Source of the DNA: CBDDBK01 sp965225715
GTDB lineage: Bacteria > Bacteroidota > Bacteroidia > Cytophagales > Flammeovirgaceae
Length of the DNA stretch: 64,000 nucleotides
Direction of reading: 5' to 3'
Assembly: GCA_965225715.1 (NCBI GenBank)
Contig: CBDDBK010000001.1
Span: forward strand, 1 to 64,000
The notes beneath the pieces were generated by a model. That model was not told the DNA's origin, made no database searches, and was given only the letters and a program-made list of their open reading frames with translations. The translations under genes and the position numbers were made by a program. Each line of letters begins with the position of its first letter. Position 1 is the first letter of the stretch. Shown here piece by piece: positions 46,430 through 55,938 of the stretch.

Positions 46430-46609
46430 TTTGTTTATGCCGTTTTTTGTTATATCTTCGCTTTGGAATTTGGGACATTTTAAGAGTATTGCTATGGTCA
46501 TTTTGTTCTATTTTGCTTAAAAAAAGACAAATATAACTGCTCAATATCTCAATATCAAAAGTACTTTTTTAAACCATACTTTCTGCAACAGCATAAAAAA
46601 AATACAATC

Positions 46610-46831
46610 ATGTTTTCTTTTTTTAATAGTAGGAAAAATCAAAGGTTTCAATACCAGCCTTTATACCATGATCCCAATAAAGAGGATTTAAAAAAGCGTT
46701 TAAATGGTAAAAGAGAAATATCTTTTAAGCGATCTTCATTGACGAGTTCAAAAAGAAAAAATGTTTGGATTAGATGGGCAGTTTTGGCAGGATTGTTATA
46801 TCTCATTTTTTACTATATTCTTCAGGTTTAA
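46610..46831 (+). CDS. Small membrane protein of unknown function
   Basis: 73 residues. A basic N-terminal half (KKRLNGKREISFKRSSLTSS) and one C-terminal transmembrane helix (WAVLAGLLYLIFYYILQV). I do not recognise a named family, though short basic single-helix proteins of this type recur in Bacteroidota. No function can be inferred. Confidence 0.6.
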   Translation: MFSFFNSRKNQRFQYQPLYHDPNKEDLKKRLNGKREISFKRSSLTSSKRKNVWIRWAVLAGLLYLIFYYILQV

Positions 46832-46923
46832 GCAAAGTTGTATCTTATTGCTTTGGCTATTGACACAGTCTTAAAGAAAATTCTTCAAAAGATGTATGGA
46901 CACTTAAAAATCAACAGGTAATT

Positions 46924-49203
46924 ATGGTAAAGCTCACTAAACCATTAGAAAGTGCCACAAGGACAAAAATTAATAATTGGCTTATTAACCTTGGTTGGGA
47001 AATAAATGAAACTAATCCAAATTGTAATTGTTACACAGAAAGAGCAAGAACCGTCGAAGAAAACGCAAAGTTCAAAGGCAACAAACCTGATTATGTTCTA
47101 TACTCTTCTGACACCTTTGAACCAATAGCAGTAATTGAGGCTAAAAAAGTTGGAGAAAGTTTAGATAAAGCATTAAACCAGGGGATTAAAAAATATGCTA
47201 AACCACTTGGTGTAAAAATCGTATTTATAACAGATGGTCTTTTTATTCAAGCGTATCACCTTGATGACAAAGATTATTTATACTACAATTCTGAAATTGT
47301 AACTAATTTTCTAACTGAAAAAAGAATTAAACTATTTATAAAGGGTGGAAGCAAAATATTTAGTGATCAGAAAGTTACACATTCAAAAATAGAACTAATA
47401 AAAACCTTTCAAGAAGCAAACGATATTTTAAGAAAAGATGGACTAAGCGAAGGGCGAGAAAGATTTTCGGAATTTTCTAATTTACTTTTTCTCAAATTAA
47501 TTGGTGACATTGAAGCAGAACGAGAGGAAAGAGGAGAAAAAAGACGTTTAGAAAAAATATATTGTTGGGATGCTTACAGCGAAAAAAATGCTAACGAACT
47601 TCAGCAATATATCAATAAAATTGTCCTACCAAGATTTGACGGGGAATACAATCATACGAGTGATATTTTTAACAAGAAATTGTTAATCAATAAAGCGGAT
47701 AATCTAAAAGCAATGGTTAAGAGAATTTCAAAACTTGGAAACCTATTAGATACTAATTCAGATATAAAAGGAGATGCATTTGAGTATTTCTTAAAAAACT
47801 CAATTAGTGTAGGTAATGATTTGGGCGAATATTTCACACCAAGGCATATTGTTAAATTAATGATTGACCTTTTGGACTTAAAATTTGAGGAAACTATTTA
47901 TGACCCTTGTTGTGGAACAGGTGGCTTTTTGATTGAAGCTTTCAAAAATATTAAGAACAAGTGTAAGCAATCTAAGACAAATACTAATATTCTAGAAAAT
48001 GAAACTGTTTTTGGTCGTGAAATTTCTACCACTTCCCGCATTGCAAAAATGAATATGATTATTATAGGAGATGGTCATAATAACATTGAGCAAAAAGATT
48101 CGCTTGAATTTCCCGTAAAAGAAAAATATGATGTTTGTATAACAAATTTTGCTTTTTCACAAAAAACAGATTATGGTAATTTCTATGATTTTGAAACTTC
48201 TGATGCCAATCCAATCTTTATGAAACACATTTATGATTCTATAAAAAAAGATGGAAGGTGTGCAGTTGTTGTTCCAGAAGGGTTGCTCTTTGACACCCAA
48301 AAAGATTATATCCGAATTAGAAAATTATTAATAGAGCAATCCAATGTAATTGCAGTAATCAGATTACACAGTTTTGTATTTAAACCCTATACAGGACAAC
48401 CTACGAGCATTATAATATTTGAGAAAGGAAAGTCAACTCAAAAAGTTTGGTTTTTTGATGTTCAAGAAGACGGATTTAAGAAAACAGGAAGTAAAAAAGG
48501 TCGACGAAAAATCATTGATGATGACCTCATTGAATTACGTCAAGTTTGGAAAGAAAAATTAGAAACGAACAAATCATTTTTTATTTCAACAAAAGACATT
48601 ATTGCCAATGATTATCAACTTTCAATGAATAATTATTTAAAGAAAGAAAGGATTGGAAAAACTATTAAGCTGAAAACACTTTTAAAAGATAAAAAGATAA
48701 TTATGGGATTCACACCGAACCGAAATGAAGATGCTTTTTGGTTCGGAGGAAAACATACCTGGGTAAAAGTTGGCGATATTAGGGATGAAATGCTTATTGA
48801 AAACTCAGAAGAAAAAATTACTGACCTAGCAATTAAACCTGACAGACTACTACCAAAAGATACACTGCTTTTTAGTTTTAAACTTTCAATTGGTAAAGTC
48901 GCAATTACTAAAAAACCATTATACACTAACGAAGCTATTGCTGGTCTAATAGTAGACGACCCAATTGTTAGAAAATATCTTTATTACATTTTGCCAAATA
49001 TTGATTATAAAACGAATAGAGCAACCAAAGGAGAAACTTTAAACAAAAATTCGGTGGAAAACTTAGAAATTCCTTTTGACGAATCAAAAATAAAGGCAAT
49101 TGTCGACAGATTGGATAAAATTGAAGCGGAAAGACAAAAGCATATTAAAAAGAAAAATGAATTGGAAAATAAGCTGGATGAAATAATAGACAACGAAATT
49201 TAG
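46924..49203 (+). CDS. Single-chain type I-like restriction-modification enzyme (R-M-S fusion without helicase)
   Basis: 759 residues. The N-terminal HsdR-N-type nuclease domain has KPDYVLYSS and IAVIEAKK (Asp56, Glu72, Lys74). The middle HsdM-like N6-adenine methylase has an HsdM helical region, GEYFTPRHIVKLM, motif I DPCCGTGGF (327-335) and motif IV ITNFAFS where NPPF/Y is usual. The C-terminal specificity domain (about 550-759) has one target-recognition region and a terminal coiled coil (ELENKLDEII). There is no DEAD-box translocase, so it resembles type IIG enzymes built from type I parts. The region between the tRNA and porU looks accessory. Confidence 0.85.
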   Translation: MVKLTKPLESATRTKINNWLINLGWEINETNPNCNCYTERARTVEENAKFKGNKPDYVLYSSDTFEPIAVIEAKKVGESLDKALNQGIKKYAKPLGVKIVFITDGLFIQAYHLDDKDYLYYNSEIVTNFLTEKRIKLFIKGGSKIFSDQKVTHSKIELIKTFQEANDILRKDGLSEGRERFSEFSNLLFLKLIGDIEAEREERGEKRRLEKIYCWDAYSEKNANELQQYINKIVLPRFDGEYNHTSDIFNKKLLINKADNLKAMVKRISKLGNLLDTNSDIKGDAFEYFLKNSISVGNDLGEYFTPRHIVKLMIDLLDLKFEETIYDPCCGTGGFLIEAFKNIKNKCKQSKTNTNILENETVFGREISTTSRIAKMNMIIIGDGHNNIEQKDSLEFPVKEKYDVCITNFAFSQKTDYGNFYDFETSDANPIFMKHIYDSIKKDGRCAVVVPEGLLFDTQKDYIRIRKLLIEQSNVIAVIRLHSFVFKPYTGQPTSIIIFEKGKSTQKVWFFDVQEDGFKKTGSKKGRRKIIDDDLIELRQVWKEKLETNKSFFISTKDIIANDYQLSMNNYLKKERIGKTIKLKTLLKDKKIIMGFTPNRNEDAFWFGGKHTWVKVGDIRDEMLIENSEEKITDLAIKPDRLLPKDTLLFSFKLSIGKVAITKKPLYTNEAIAGLIVDDPIVRKYLYYILPNIDYKTNRATKGETLNKNSVENLEIPFDESKIKAIVDRLDKIEAERQKHIKKKNELENKLDEIIDNEI

Positions 49204-49409
49204 CCAATAATTTTGCTTTGGTTTATACCATTCTATAGTTGGTTTTACTTGAATAATAAAAAAATATAATTAATTGATTATCAATGATTTGTAAAAAATT
49301 AAAAAGTTAGTGATTAGAAACCCCACTACTACTCATACCAAAACCGACAAATCTACCGTAGTAATCCTGTTTTGTAGGAAACAAGTATTTTCATAAATAT
49401 CAGCGAATT

Positions 49410-52400
49410 ATGATTTATAAGAGTCCTTTTTTCAAGTGGTGCCACCGTGTTGTTGGCTTTAGTCTTTTTTTCCCACTTATTTTTTATAGCTATTATTCTG
49501 TTAAAGGACAAAGTATTTTTTCAGAAGGCGTTTTTTATAAGTTAGAAATTCAAGAAGAAGGTGTTTATAGGATAGGAACAGATTTTTTACAACAGTTGGG
49601 TATTGATTGGCAAGGTCTTAATCCATCTCAAATACGTTTGTATGCCTTACCCGGTGGAATGTTGAACCAAAGCAATGACTCACTTTTTTATACTCAACCA
49701 ATAGCCTTGCCTTTAAAAATAATTAGCAATCAAGACGCTGTTTTCGATCCAGATGAGTATATTTTATTCTATGTGCAAGGCGCCAATAAAAAGATTTATA
49801 ACTTTGAAAACCAAACTATTAAAGAAGAAACAAATCTTTACTCTGACAATAATTATTGCTTTTTAACTATTGTCAATAATTTAGAAACTCCTTTAATTGA
49901 AGATGGAACTATTTTGAGCCAAACATCTCATGAAATTGAAACTTTTAATGATTATATTTATTTTGAAGAAGAAAAAATAAATATATTAAATTCTGGTAGA
50001 GAGTGGTTTAGCGAACCTTTTTATCATCTTTCAGAAAGGATTTTTAATTATGATTTTATAGATATTGTTCCAAACTCATCTCTAAATTTTGATATAGAAC
50101 TTATTTATAGTGCTTTTGCAGCTGGTCATTTTGAGGTTTCTATTTCTGCTCCCAATCATTCAGATATATTTTCAGTCGACTTTCCAAGTTTACCTCCCGG
50201 TACTTATGACCTCAAAGCCTATCGTTCTTTGGTTTCTAAAACTTACAATAATATAGACTTTAAAAATTTAGAATTAGGTATTCATTTTTTTACTCAAAAT
50301 GATTTAAGCAATCAAGGGTTTTTAAATTTTTTTACTATTAATTATGAAAGGCGTTTAGTTTTGCCCGAACAACAATACCTTAATTTTCGTTCCTTTCCAG
50401 ATGATACAAATCCAGAAAGTACTTTTATTCTTAAAACTACTAATTCCAATATATTGATTTGGGATATTACCAATCCTTTAAAGCCGCTTAATTATCCAAC
50501 AACTCTTGAAAATGCACAGATTAAACTGACTTTAAATATAAGTACCCTAAAAGAGCTGCTTGCTTTTGACCCCATTCATTTGCCCGAACCAACTTTTATA
50601 GGTTTTATACCTAATCAAGACATTAATAATTTTGATGTTCCAAATCTATTGATCATCACAGCACCAGAGTTTTTTGATGAAGCAACTCGTCTGGCAAATT
50701 TTAGACGTGAAAAAAATGACCTAAAGGTAGAAGTTGTAACAACCCAACAAATTTACAATGCTTACTCTTCTGGAAGACAAGATATTACAGCAATACGAAA
50801 CTTTGTTCGTACCTACTATCTCAAGGACAATCAAAATAATTTGCATTACGTCCTCTTATTTGGCGATGCCTCTTTTGACTATAAAGACAGGTTGACCAAT
50901 AATCTAAATTTAGTGCCAAACTATCAATCTATAGAGTCTATTAGACCTTTACAGACCTATTCTTCTGATGATTTTTATGGATTTTTAGGAATAGGAGAAG
51001 GTATTTGGTCAGAAAATCCTGTTCAAAATCATAATTTAGATATTGGTTTAGGGCGCCTACCTGCTCAAAGTTTGGCGGAAGCCCAAATTCTGGTCGATAA
51101 ACTCATTTCATATCACTCTCAAAAAAGTAATTTAGGACAATGGCGCAATAAAATCACATTAATTGCCGACGATGGCGACAACAATATTCACCAGCAACAA
51201 GCCCACTCTTTAGCAAACCTTTTAGAAAATGATTATCCTAACAGCACACCTTCTCGCCTTTTTGTCGACGCTTTCCCAATAGAAATAGTTGACAATTTGG
51301 GTGGTCAAAAAAGAGTTCCATTTTTAAATGAAAACATTAAAAATGCTATTCAGGAAGGTAGCTTGATTATAAATTATACGGGACATGGCTCTGAACAACA
51401 ATGGACAAGTGAGGATATATTCAATACTGTTTTTGCCCAAAACTTATCGAATCAAAATCGTTTGAGTCTTTTTTTAACCGCTACTTGTGAGTTTGGACGT
51501 TATGATAATCCAAATTTAAGATCCGGAGCCGAAGTTGGTTTATTAAATTCTCAAGGCGGGGCAATTGCTTTCCTGTCCACAACTCGTCCTGTATTTTCGG
51601 GCACTAATTTTTTGACTAATCGTGCCTTTTATAAGTCCTTAATTTCCAATCATGATAACCCAATTTTAGGTAAACTTATTCAAGAAACTAAAAACAACAG
51701 CATTTCAGGCATTAATAATAGAAATTTTATACTCTTAGGCGATCCTTCTATGCGTTTAAATCTACCTCCAAACCGTATTCATATTATGAGTGTTAATGAG
51801 GTAATGGTCTCAACAAACGATACTTTGCGTGCTTTACAAAAAGTAAAAATTGAAGGTCTGGTGGACAAGCCAAATTTTGAAGGTTTTATTGAAGCTACTG
51901 TCTATGAAAAACCGACCAACTTAAACACTCTAGGCAATTCTGGAAATCCCTCTTTTAATTATACCAGTATTGATAATATACTTTTTAAAGGTATAACAGA
52001 GAGTATTAATGGAACTTTTTCTTTTGAGTTCGTTGTGCCAAAAAGTATTAATTATGTTTTCGGTCAGGGTAAAATGACTTTTTATACTTACGATAAAAAT
52101 ACCTTTGAAGATGCTTCTGGAAACCATACGTTTATCATAGGAGCTAGTAATGATAAACTTCTTGAAGATGTATCACCACCTAATATTGAATTGTTTTTAA
52201 ATAATACAGATTTTCAAAACGGTCAAATAGTTTCCTCTAATGTCTTATTATTAGCTTTTTTAAGAGATGAAAATGGTATTAATTTGACTTCTTCACAAAT
52301 ACATGGATTAAAAGTAATTTTAGATTCCGAACAGGTCTTTAATTTACAACAATATTATCTTCCCGATACCAATAGTTTTCAAAGTGGGTCGGTTAGGCTT

Positions 52401-52805
52401 AAACTAACAGGACTAACAACAGGCAAACATTATTTGACTTTTGAAGCCAGTGATAATTATAATAATAGAACAAGTCAGAGAATAGATTTTTTTGTTAGCA
52501 ATGCTGATTTTGATATTGAAGATTTTATTATTTATCCAAATCCAGCCAATAACTATTTAATCTTTAAAATAAAACACAACTATCAAGGGCGAAAACTCAT
52601 TTTCAAAACAACACTATATAATTTAAGTGGTTTAAAAGTGGGTTCTATCATGAAAGAAATAGAAAACCCTAATGAAACTATAGACAATATCCGTTGGGAT
52701 TTACCTGAAGCACTTTCACCGGGAACCTATATAGCTTATAGCGAACTGACAACAAATGAGGGTTTTGTAAAAATTAAAGTGAATACTATTCTAATAAATG
52801 AATAG
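49410..52805 (+). CDS. porU: Type IX secretion system sortase PorU
   Basis: 1131 residues. The N-terminal part after a hydrophobic signal (GFSLFFPLIFYSYYSVKGQ) contains the PorU opening YKLEIQEEGVYRIGTDFLQQ. The C25 gingipain-type caspase-fold domain (about 400-790) has catalytic His in NYTGHGSEQQWTSEDI and catalytic Cys in FLTATCEFGRYD. The end (IIYPNPANNYLIFKI) is a type A T9SS C-terminal domain. PorU cleaves C-terminal domains from secreted substrates at the cell surface and links them to lipopolysaccharide. porV is not adjacent. Confidence 0.95.
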   Translation: MIYKSPFFKWCHRVVGFSLFFPLIFYSYYSVKGQSIFSEGVFYKLEIQEEGVYRIGTDFLQQLGIDWQGLNPSQIRLYALPGGMLNQSNDSLFYTQPIALPLKIISNQDAVFDPDEYILFYVQGANKKIYNFENQTIKEETNLYSDNNYCFLTIVNNLETPLIEDGTILSQTSHEIETFNDYIYFEEEKINILNSGREWFSEPFYHLSERIFNYDFIDIVPNSSLNFDIELIYSAFAAGHFEVSISAPNHSDIFSVDFPSLPPGTYDLKAYRSLVSKTYNNIDFKNLELGIHFFTQNDLSNQGFLNFFTINYERRLVLPEQQYLNFRSFPDDTNPESTFILKTTNSNILIWDITNPLKPLNYPTTLENAQIKLTLNISTLKELLAFDPIHLPEPTFIGFIPNQDINNFDVPNLLIITAPEFFDEATRLANFRREKNDLKVEVVTTQQIYNAYSSGRQDITAIRNFVRTYYLKDNQNNLHYVLLFGDASFDYKDRLTNNLNLVPNYQSIESIRPLQTYSSDDFYGFLGIGEGIWSENPVQNHNLDIGLGRLPAQSLAEAQILVDKLISYHSQKSNLGQWRNKITLIADDGDNNIHQQQAHSLANLLENDYPNSTPSRLFVDAFPIEIVDNLGGQKRVPFLNENIKNAIQEGSLIINYTGHGSEQQWTSEDIFNTVFAQNLSNQNRLSLFLTATCEFGRYDNPNLRSGAEVGLLNSQGGAIAFLSTTRPVFSGTNFLTNRAFYKSLISNHDNPILGKLIQETKNNSISGINNRNFILLGDPSMRLNLPPNRIHIMSVNEVMVSTNDTLRALQKVKIEGLVDKPNFEGFIEATVYEKPTNLNTLGNSGNPSFNYTSIDNILFKGITESINGTFSFEFVVPKSINYVFGQGKMTFYTYDKNTFEDASGNHTFIIGASNDKLLEDVSPPNIELFLNNTDFQNGQIVSSNVLLLAFLRDENGINLTSSQIHGLKVILDSEQVFNLQQYYLPDTNSFQSGSVRLKLTGLTTGKHYLTFEASDNYNNRTSQRIDFFVSNADFDIEDFIIYPNPANNYLIFKIKHNYQGRKLIFKTTLYNLSGLKVGSIMKEIENPNETIDNIRWDLPEALSPGTYIAYSELTTNEGFVKIKVNTILINE

Positions 52806-52812
52806 ACTTAAT

Positions 52813-52870
52813 TATAGCCTTGCTATTAAATGAGAAAGCATGTTTTTTCATTGTCAATGAGTTATAAATA
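52813..52870 (+). repeat. Family A dispersed repeat, head half
   Basis: Head TATAGCCTTGCTATTAAATG, then CATGTTTTTTCATTGTCAATG and AGTTATAAA. The tail is replaced by the inverted-repeat segment beginning at 52873. It starts 7 bp after the porU stop codon. Confidence 0.6.
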
Positions 52871-52872
52871 TC

Positions 52873-53025
52873 GACCTTTGCACCATTCGATGTAGTAAAA
52901 ATTTGATTATCAGTATTTGATAAATTTTTTATAAAACACTTAATTAGTTGATTATAAAATAATTATAAAAAACAGTTTTATGATGTTTATACTCATAAGT
53001 CATTGATAATGTAGATGCAAAGGTC
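52873..53025. repeat. 153-bp segment bounded by a 10-bp perfect inverted repeat
   Basis: GACCTTTGCA at 52873-52882 and TGCAAAGGTC at 53016-53025, with similarity extending a few bases inward. Interior non-coding and AT-rich. It directly follows the truncated family A copy, so it may have inserted into that repeat. It lies between convergent porU and fabG. Confidence 0.45.
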
Positions 53026-53069
53026 TTATGGTAGTAAAAAGGTTAAGCTAATAATTTTCTAACATATTG

Positions 53070-53816
53070 TTAAGTATACAAACCTCCATTAATAGCTAAT
53101 ACTTGTCCTGTAATGTAAGTGGATTGGTCTGAAGCTAAGAAAACAGCTAAATCAGCGACTTCGCTGGCTTTACCTGCTCGTCTTAAAGGAATACTTTTTT
53201 TCCATTCGGCTATAACTTTTTCGTTTAATTTTTCAGTCATTTCAGTTTCAATAAATCCTGGTGCAATGGTATTGACCCGTATATTTCTGGGGCCTAATTC
53301 CAAAGCTAAAGCTTTTCCAAAACCAATAATTCCTGCTTTAGAGGCAGCATAATTACTCTGAACAGCATTACCTCTTTGCCCAACTACTGAACTAATATTA
53401 ATAATTGTACCTGAACGTTGTTGCATGAAAGTTCCGACGCTGGCTTTAGAAAGATTAAAAACAGACTTTAAATTATTAGTAATCACTTCATCAAATTGTT
53501 GTTCGGTCATGCGTTTCAAAAAGTTATCTCTGGTGATGCCTGCATTATTAATAAGGCTATCAACCTTTCCAAAATCTTCTAAAAAGGCCTGCATAAGTTT
53601 TTGATTAGCTTCAAAATCACATGCATTACTTTGATAGGCTTTTGCTTTTATACCTTTTAGAGTCAATTCGCTTTCGAGCTCTTTAGCCTTATCTACACTA
53701 TGCAAATAAGTAAAACCAACACTTGCTCCAGCTTCTGCAAAAGCTATTGCAATAGCTCGTCCAATACCTTTGGAAGCACCTGTTATTAAGGCTTTTTTAC
53801 CTTCTAAAATTTTCAT
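53070..53816 (-). CDS. fabG: 3-oxoacyl-[acyl-carrier-protein] reductase
   Basis: 248 residues. Short-chain dehydrogenase fold with cofactor motif TGASKGIGRAIA, NNAGITRD, catalytic Ser in NISSVVGQRG, Tyr-Lys in YAASKAG, and PGFIETEM. The RDNFLKRM segment and length support FabG over other short-chain dehydrogenases. It reduces beta-ketoacyl-ACP with NADPH in fatty acid synthesis. No other fab genes adjoin. Confidence 0.93.
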   Translation of the reverse strand: MKILEGKKALITGASKGIGRAIAIAFAEAGASVGFTYLHSVDKAKELESELTLKGIKAKAYQSNACDFEANQKLMQAFLEDFGKVDSLINNAGITRDNFLKRMTEQQFDEVITNNLKSVFNLSKASVGTFMQQRSGTIINISSVVGQRGNAVQSNYAASKAGIIGFGKALALELGPRNIRVNTIAPGFIETEMTEKLNEKVIAEWKKSIPLRRAGKASEVADLAVFLASDQSTYITGQVLAINGGLYT

Positions 53817-53926
53817 GATTGATTAATAATATAATAAAAAGAGAGATTGAATTACGCTTATTTTCGACAGTTTTATCCAAAAATAAACTATCTCTATCAA
53901 TATCCAAAAAATATTTTATACCAATT

Positions 53927-54018
53927 TATAGCAAAGCTATTTTATTTTGCGAAACATTCTGTTTCAAAATGAATGAATTAGAAGCCTAAAAAATCTTTTT
54001 TTAAGTAATTTGAGTATA
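53927..54018 (+). repeat. Family A dispersed repeat, complete copy overlapping a gene end
   Basis: Head TATAGCAAAGCTAT, then TTTATTTTGCGAAAC as in the copy at 9031, middle AAAATGAATGAATTAGAAGC, tail AAAAATCTTTTTTTAAGTA then TTTGAGTATA. The last 18 bp overlap the final codons (SYTQIT and stop) of the minus-strand PLP enzyme gene. Confidence 0.8.
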
Positions 54019-55143
54019 AGAGGCATTAGCAAGTGCTAGATCAAGTTCTTTAATTAAATCTTTAGCATTTTCTATACCAACTGATAATCTTAATAAACCA
54101 TCTGTTATACCTTGTTCTAACCTTTCTTTTTTAGACATTTTGATATGGGAAGTTTTTGAGGGCTGACAAATTAAAGTTTCAACCCCACCCAGACTGACAG
54201 TTGGTTTAATTAAACTCAAACCATTTAGAAAAGTATTTACTTTCTTAGAATCAAGAATTTCAAAAGAAAGCATACCTCCAAAATTACCATTCATTTGTTT
54301 TGAAGCAATTTCATGCCGAGGGTGTTGTTTTAAACCTGGATAGTAAACGTTGGAAACTTGAGAGTGTTGATCTAAGAAATGAGCTATTTTAAAGGCATTT
54401 TTATTATGGGTTTTTATTCTAATAGCCAATGTCTTAAGACTTCTTTCTATAATATAACTATCTAAAGGATTTAAACTTCCACCAAAATTAATAGCACTTT
54501 TATAAATTTTATTTTTAATCTTTTGCGAACTTAGCATTGCTCCAAAACAAATATCACTATGCCCAGCCAAATATTTTGTTCCACTATGAAGTACTATATC
54601 AATACCTAATTCAATTGGGATTTGGTTAATAGGTGTAGCAAAAGTATTATCTATGATAGAAATAAGCTTATGATCCTGAGCAAATTTAGCAATTTTCTTT
54701 ATATCTACTACCGTTAATAATGGATTTGAAGGGCTTTCAAAATAAATGGCTTTTGTTTTAGTCCTAATTTTTTTTTCTAAATCCTGAAAACTATTAATAT
54801 CTACAAAATCATATTCTATGCCAAAGTTATTAAATTCTCGAACTACCAAATTATAAGTCCCTCCATAAATTTCATTTGACAATAAAATATGATCCTTGGG
54901 TTTTAAAATAGAAAGTAAAGTCGTAGAAATAGCAGCCATTCCTGAACTAAATACCAAACCAGACTCGGCTTTTTCAAGCAGAGCTAGTTTTTCGACAATG
55001 ACGACTTGATTATTCGTATTGTAATATCGTGGATAAACAATTTCTTCACAATCGATATAAGGATTGGCAGAACTAAGATAAATAGGTGTATTAACATCTT
55101 GGTGTTGACTATCATGATTAACACAAATCGTTTCTTGCTGCAT
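54001..55143 (-). CDS. Cys/Met-metabolism PLP-dependent enzyme (cystathionine gamma-synthase/lyase type)
   Basis: 380 residues. The PLP lysine is in HSGTKYLAGHSD; other conserved parts are YPRYYNTNNQVVIVEKLALL, SGMAAISTTLL, SNEIYGGTYNL, YFESPSNPLL, IDNTFATP and LGGVETLICQPSKTSH, ending GLLRLSVGIE. The family includes cystathionine gamma-synthase, gamma-lyase and methionine gamma-lyase; sequence alone does not decide among them. The last codons lie within a family A repeat. Ferritin is upstream on the same strand. Confidence 0.92.
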   Translation of the reverse strand: MQQETICVNHDSQHQDVNTPIYLSSANPYIDCEEIVYPRYYNTNNQVVIVEKLALLEKAESGLVFSSGMAAISTTLLSILKPKDHILLSNEIYGGTYNLVVREFNNFGIEYDFVDINSFQDLEKKIRTKTKAIYFESPSNPLLTVVDIKKIAKFAQDHKLISIIDNTFATPINQIPIELGIDIVLHSGTKYLAGHSDICFGAMLSSQKIKNKIYKSAINFGGSLNPLDSYIIERSLKTLAIRIKTHNKNAFKIAHFLDQHSQVSNVYYPGLKQHPRHEIASKQMNGNFGGMLSFEILDSKKVNTFLNGLSLIKPTVSLGGVETLICQPSKTSHIKMSKKERLEQGITDGLLRLSVGIENAKDLIKELDLALANASYTQIT

Positions 55144-55233
55144 AGTTAAAATAATTAATTTTGAATTAAAAAATTATAAATATTTGATTACCAAAATATT
55201 GGTTTTTTCAAAATGAGGATTGCTAATAAAAAA

Positions 55234-55797
55234 TTATTCTTGATCAGTTTCTTGAGTATCTTTAGCTGCTGTATTTAAAAACTTAAGCATTTCTTGTTCT
55301 ATCAACCATATGCCTTGACCTTCCATACCAATTATATCTATAACTTCAATAATACGGCGCATAGTTTCTTCTTCTTCTTTTTGCTCTTTTACAAACCATT
55401 GCAAAAACTCAAAACTGATCATATCTTTTTTTTGCAAGGCTATTTCTACGATATTATTAATAGACTTCGTAACTGCAATTTCTTTTTCTAAAGCCATTTG
55501 AAAAACATCTCTATAATTAGTAAAAGGTATATCAAAATTCTCTATTTGAGGGGTTAATGCATATCCTCCAACGTCGTTAATATATTTGAAAAATAGAGTC
55601 ATATGTTCGTATTCTTCAGTTGCTTGCCTGTAAAAAAAAGTAGCTGCATTAAGATAACCTTTCATATCACACCAAGAAGCACAGGCTAAATAAAAAAAAT
55701 TGGCTTTGGCTTCCATAACAACTTGAGTGTTTAATAATTTCTCAACATCTGAATCTAATGAAGTTGATAAACGCCTTTGGCTATGAATTTTTTTCAT
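55234..55797 (-). CDS. Non-haem ferritin
   Basis: 187 residues forming a four-helix bundle: LNTQVVMEAKANFFYLACAS, YRQATEEYEHMTLFFKYIND, VTKSINNIVEIALQKKD and FLQWFVKEQKEEEETMRRII. Ferroxidase ligands Glu (EAKA), EEYEH and the Glu in KEQKEEE are in place. It stores iron as a 24-mer. The C-terminus (NTAAKDTQETDQE) is a short acidic tail. It precedes the PLP enzyme by 90 bp on the same strand. Confidence 0.92.
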   Translation of the reverse strand: MKKIHSQRRLSTSLDSDVEKLLNTQVVMEAKANFFYLACASWCDMKGYLNAATFFYRQATEEYEHMTLFFKYINDVGGYALTPQIENFDIPFTNYRDVFQMALEKEIAVTKSINNIVEIALQKKDMISFEFLQWFVKEQKEEEETMRRIIEVIDIIGMEGQGIWLIEQEMLKFLNTAAKDTQETDQE

Positions 55798-55938
55798 GTT
55801 AAACTTTATAGTTTAATAAGATAATTGATAAATAAATAATTATAGACAAAAGTAATTAAAAAAGCGAATCAAAAAAATGATTATTCCTAAATAAGAATAA
55901 TTCCTATTTAGACTAAATAAAATACTTCGGCAAAAAAA

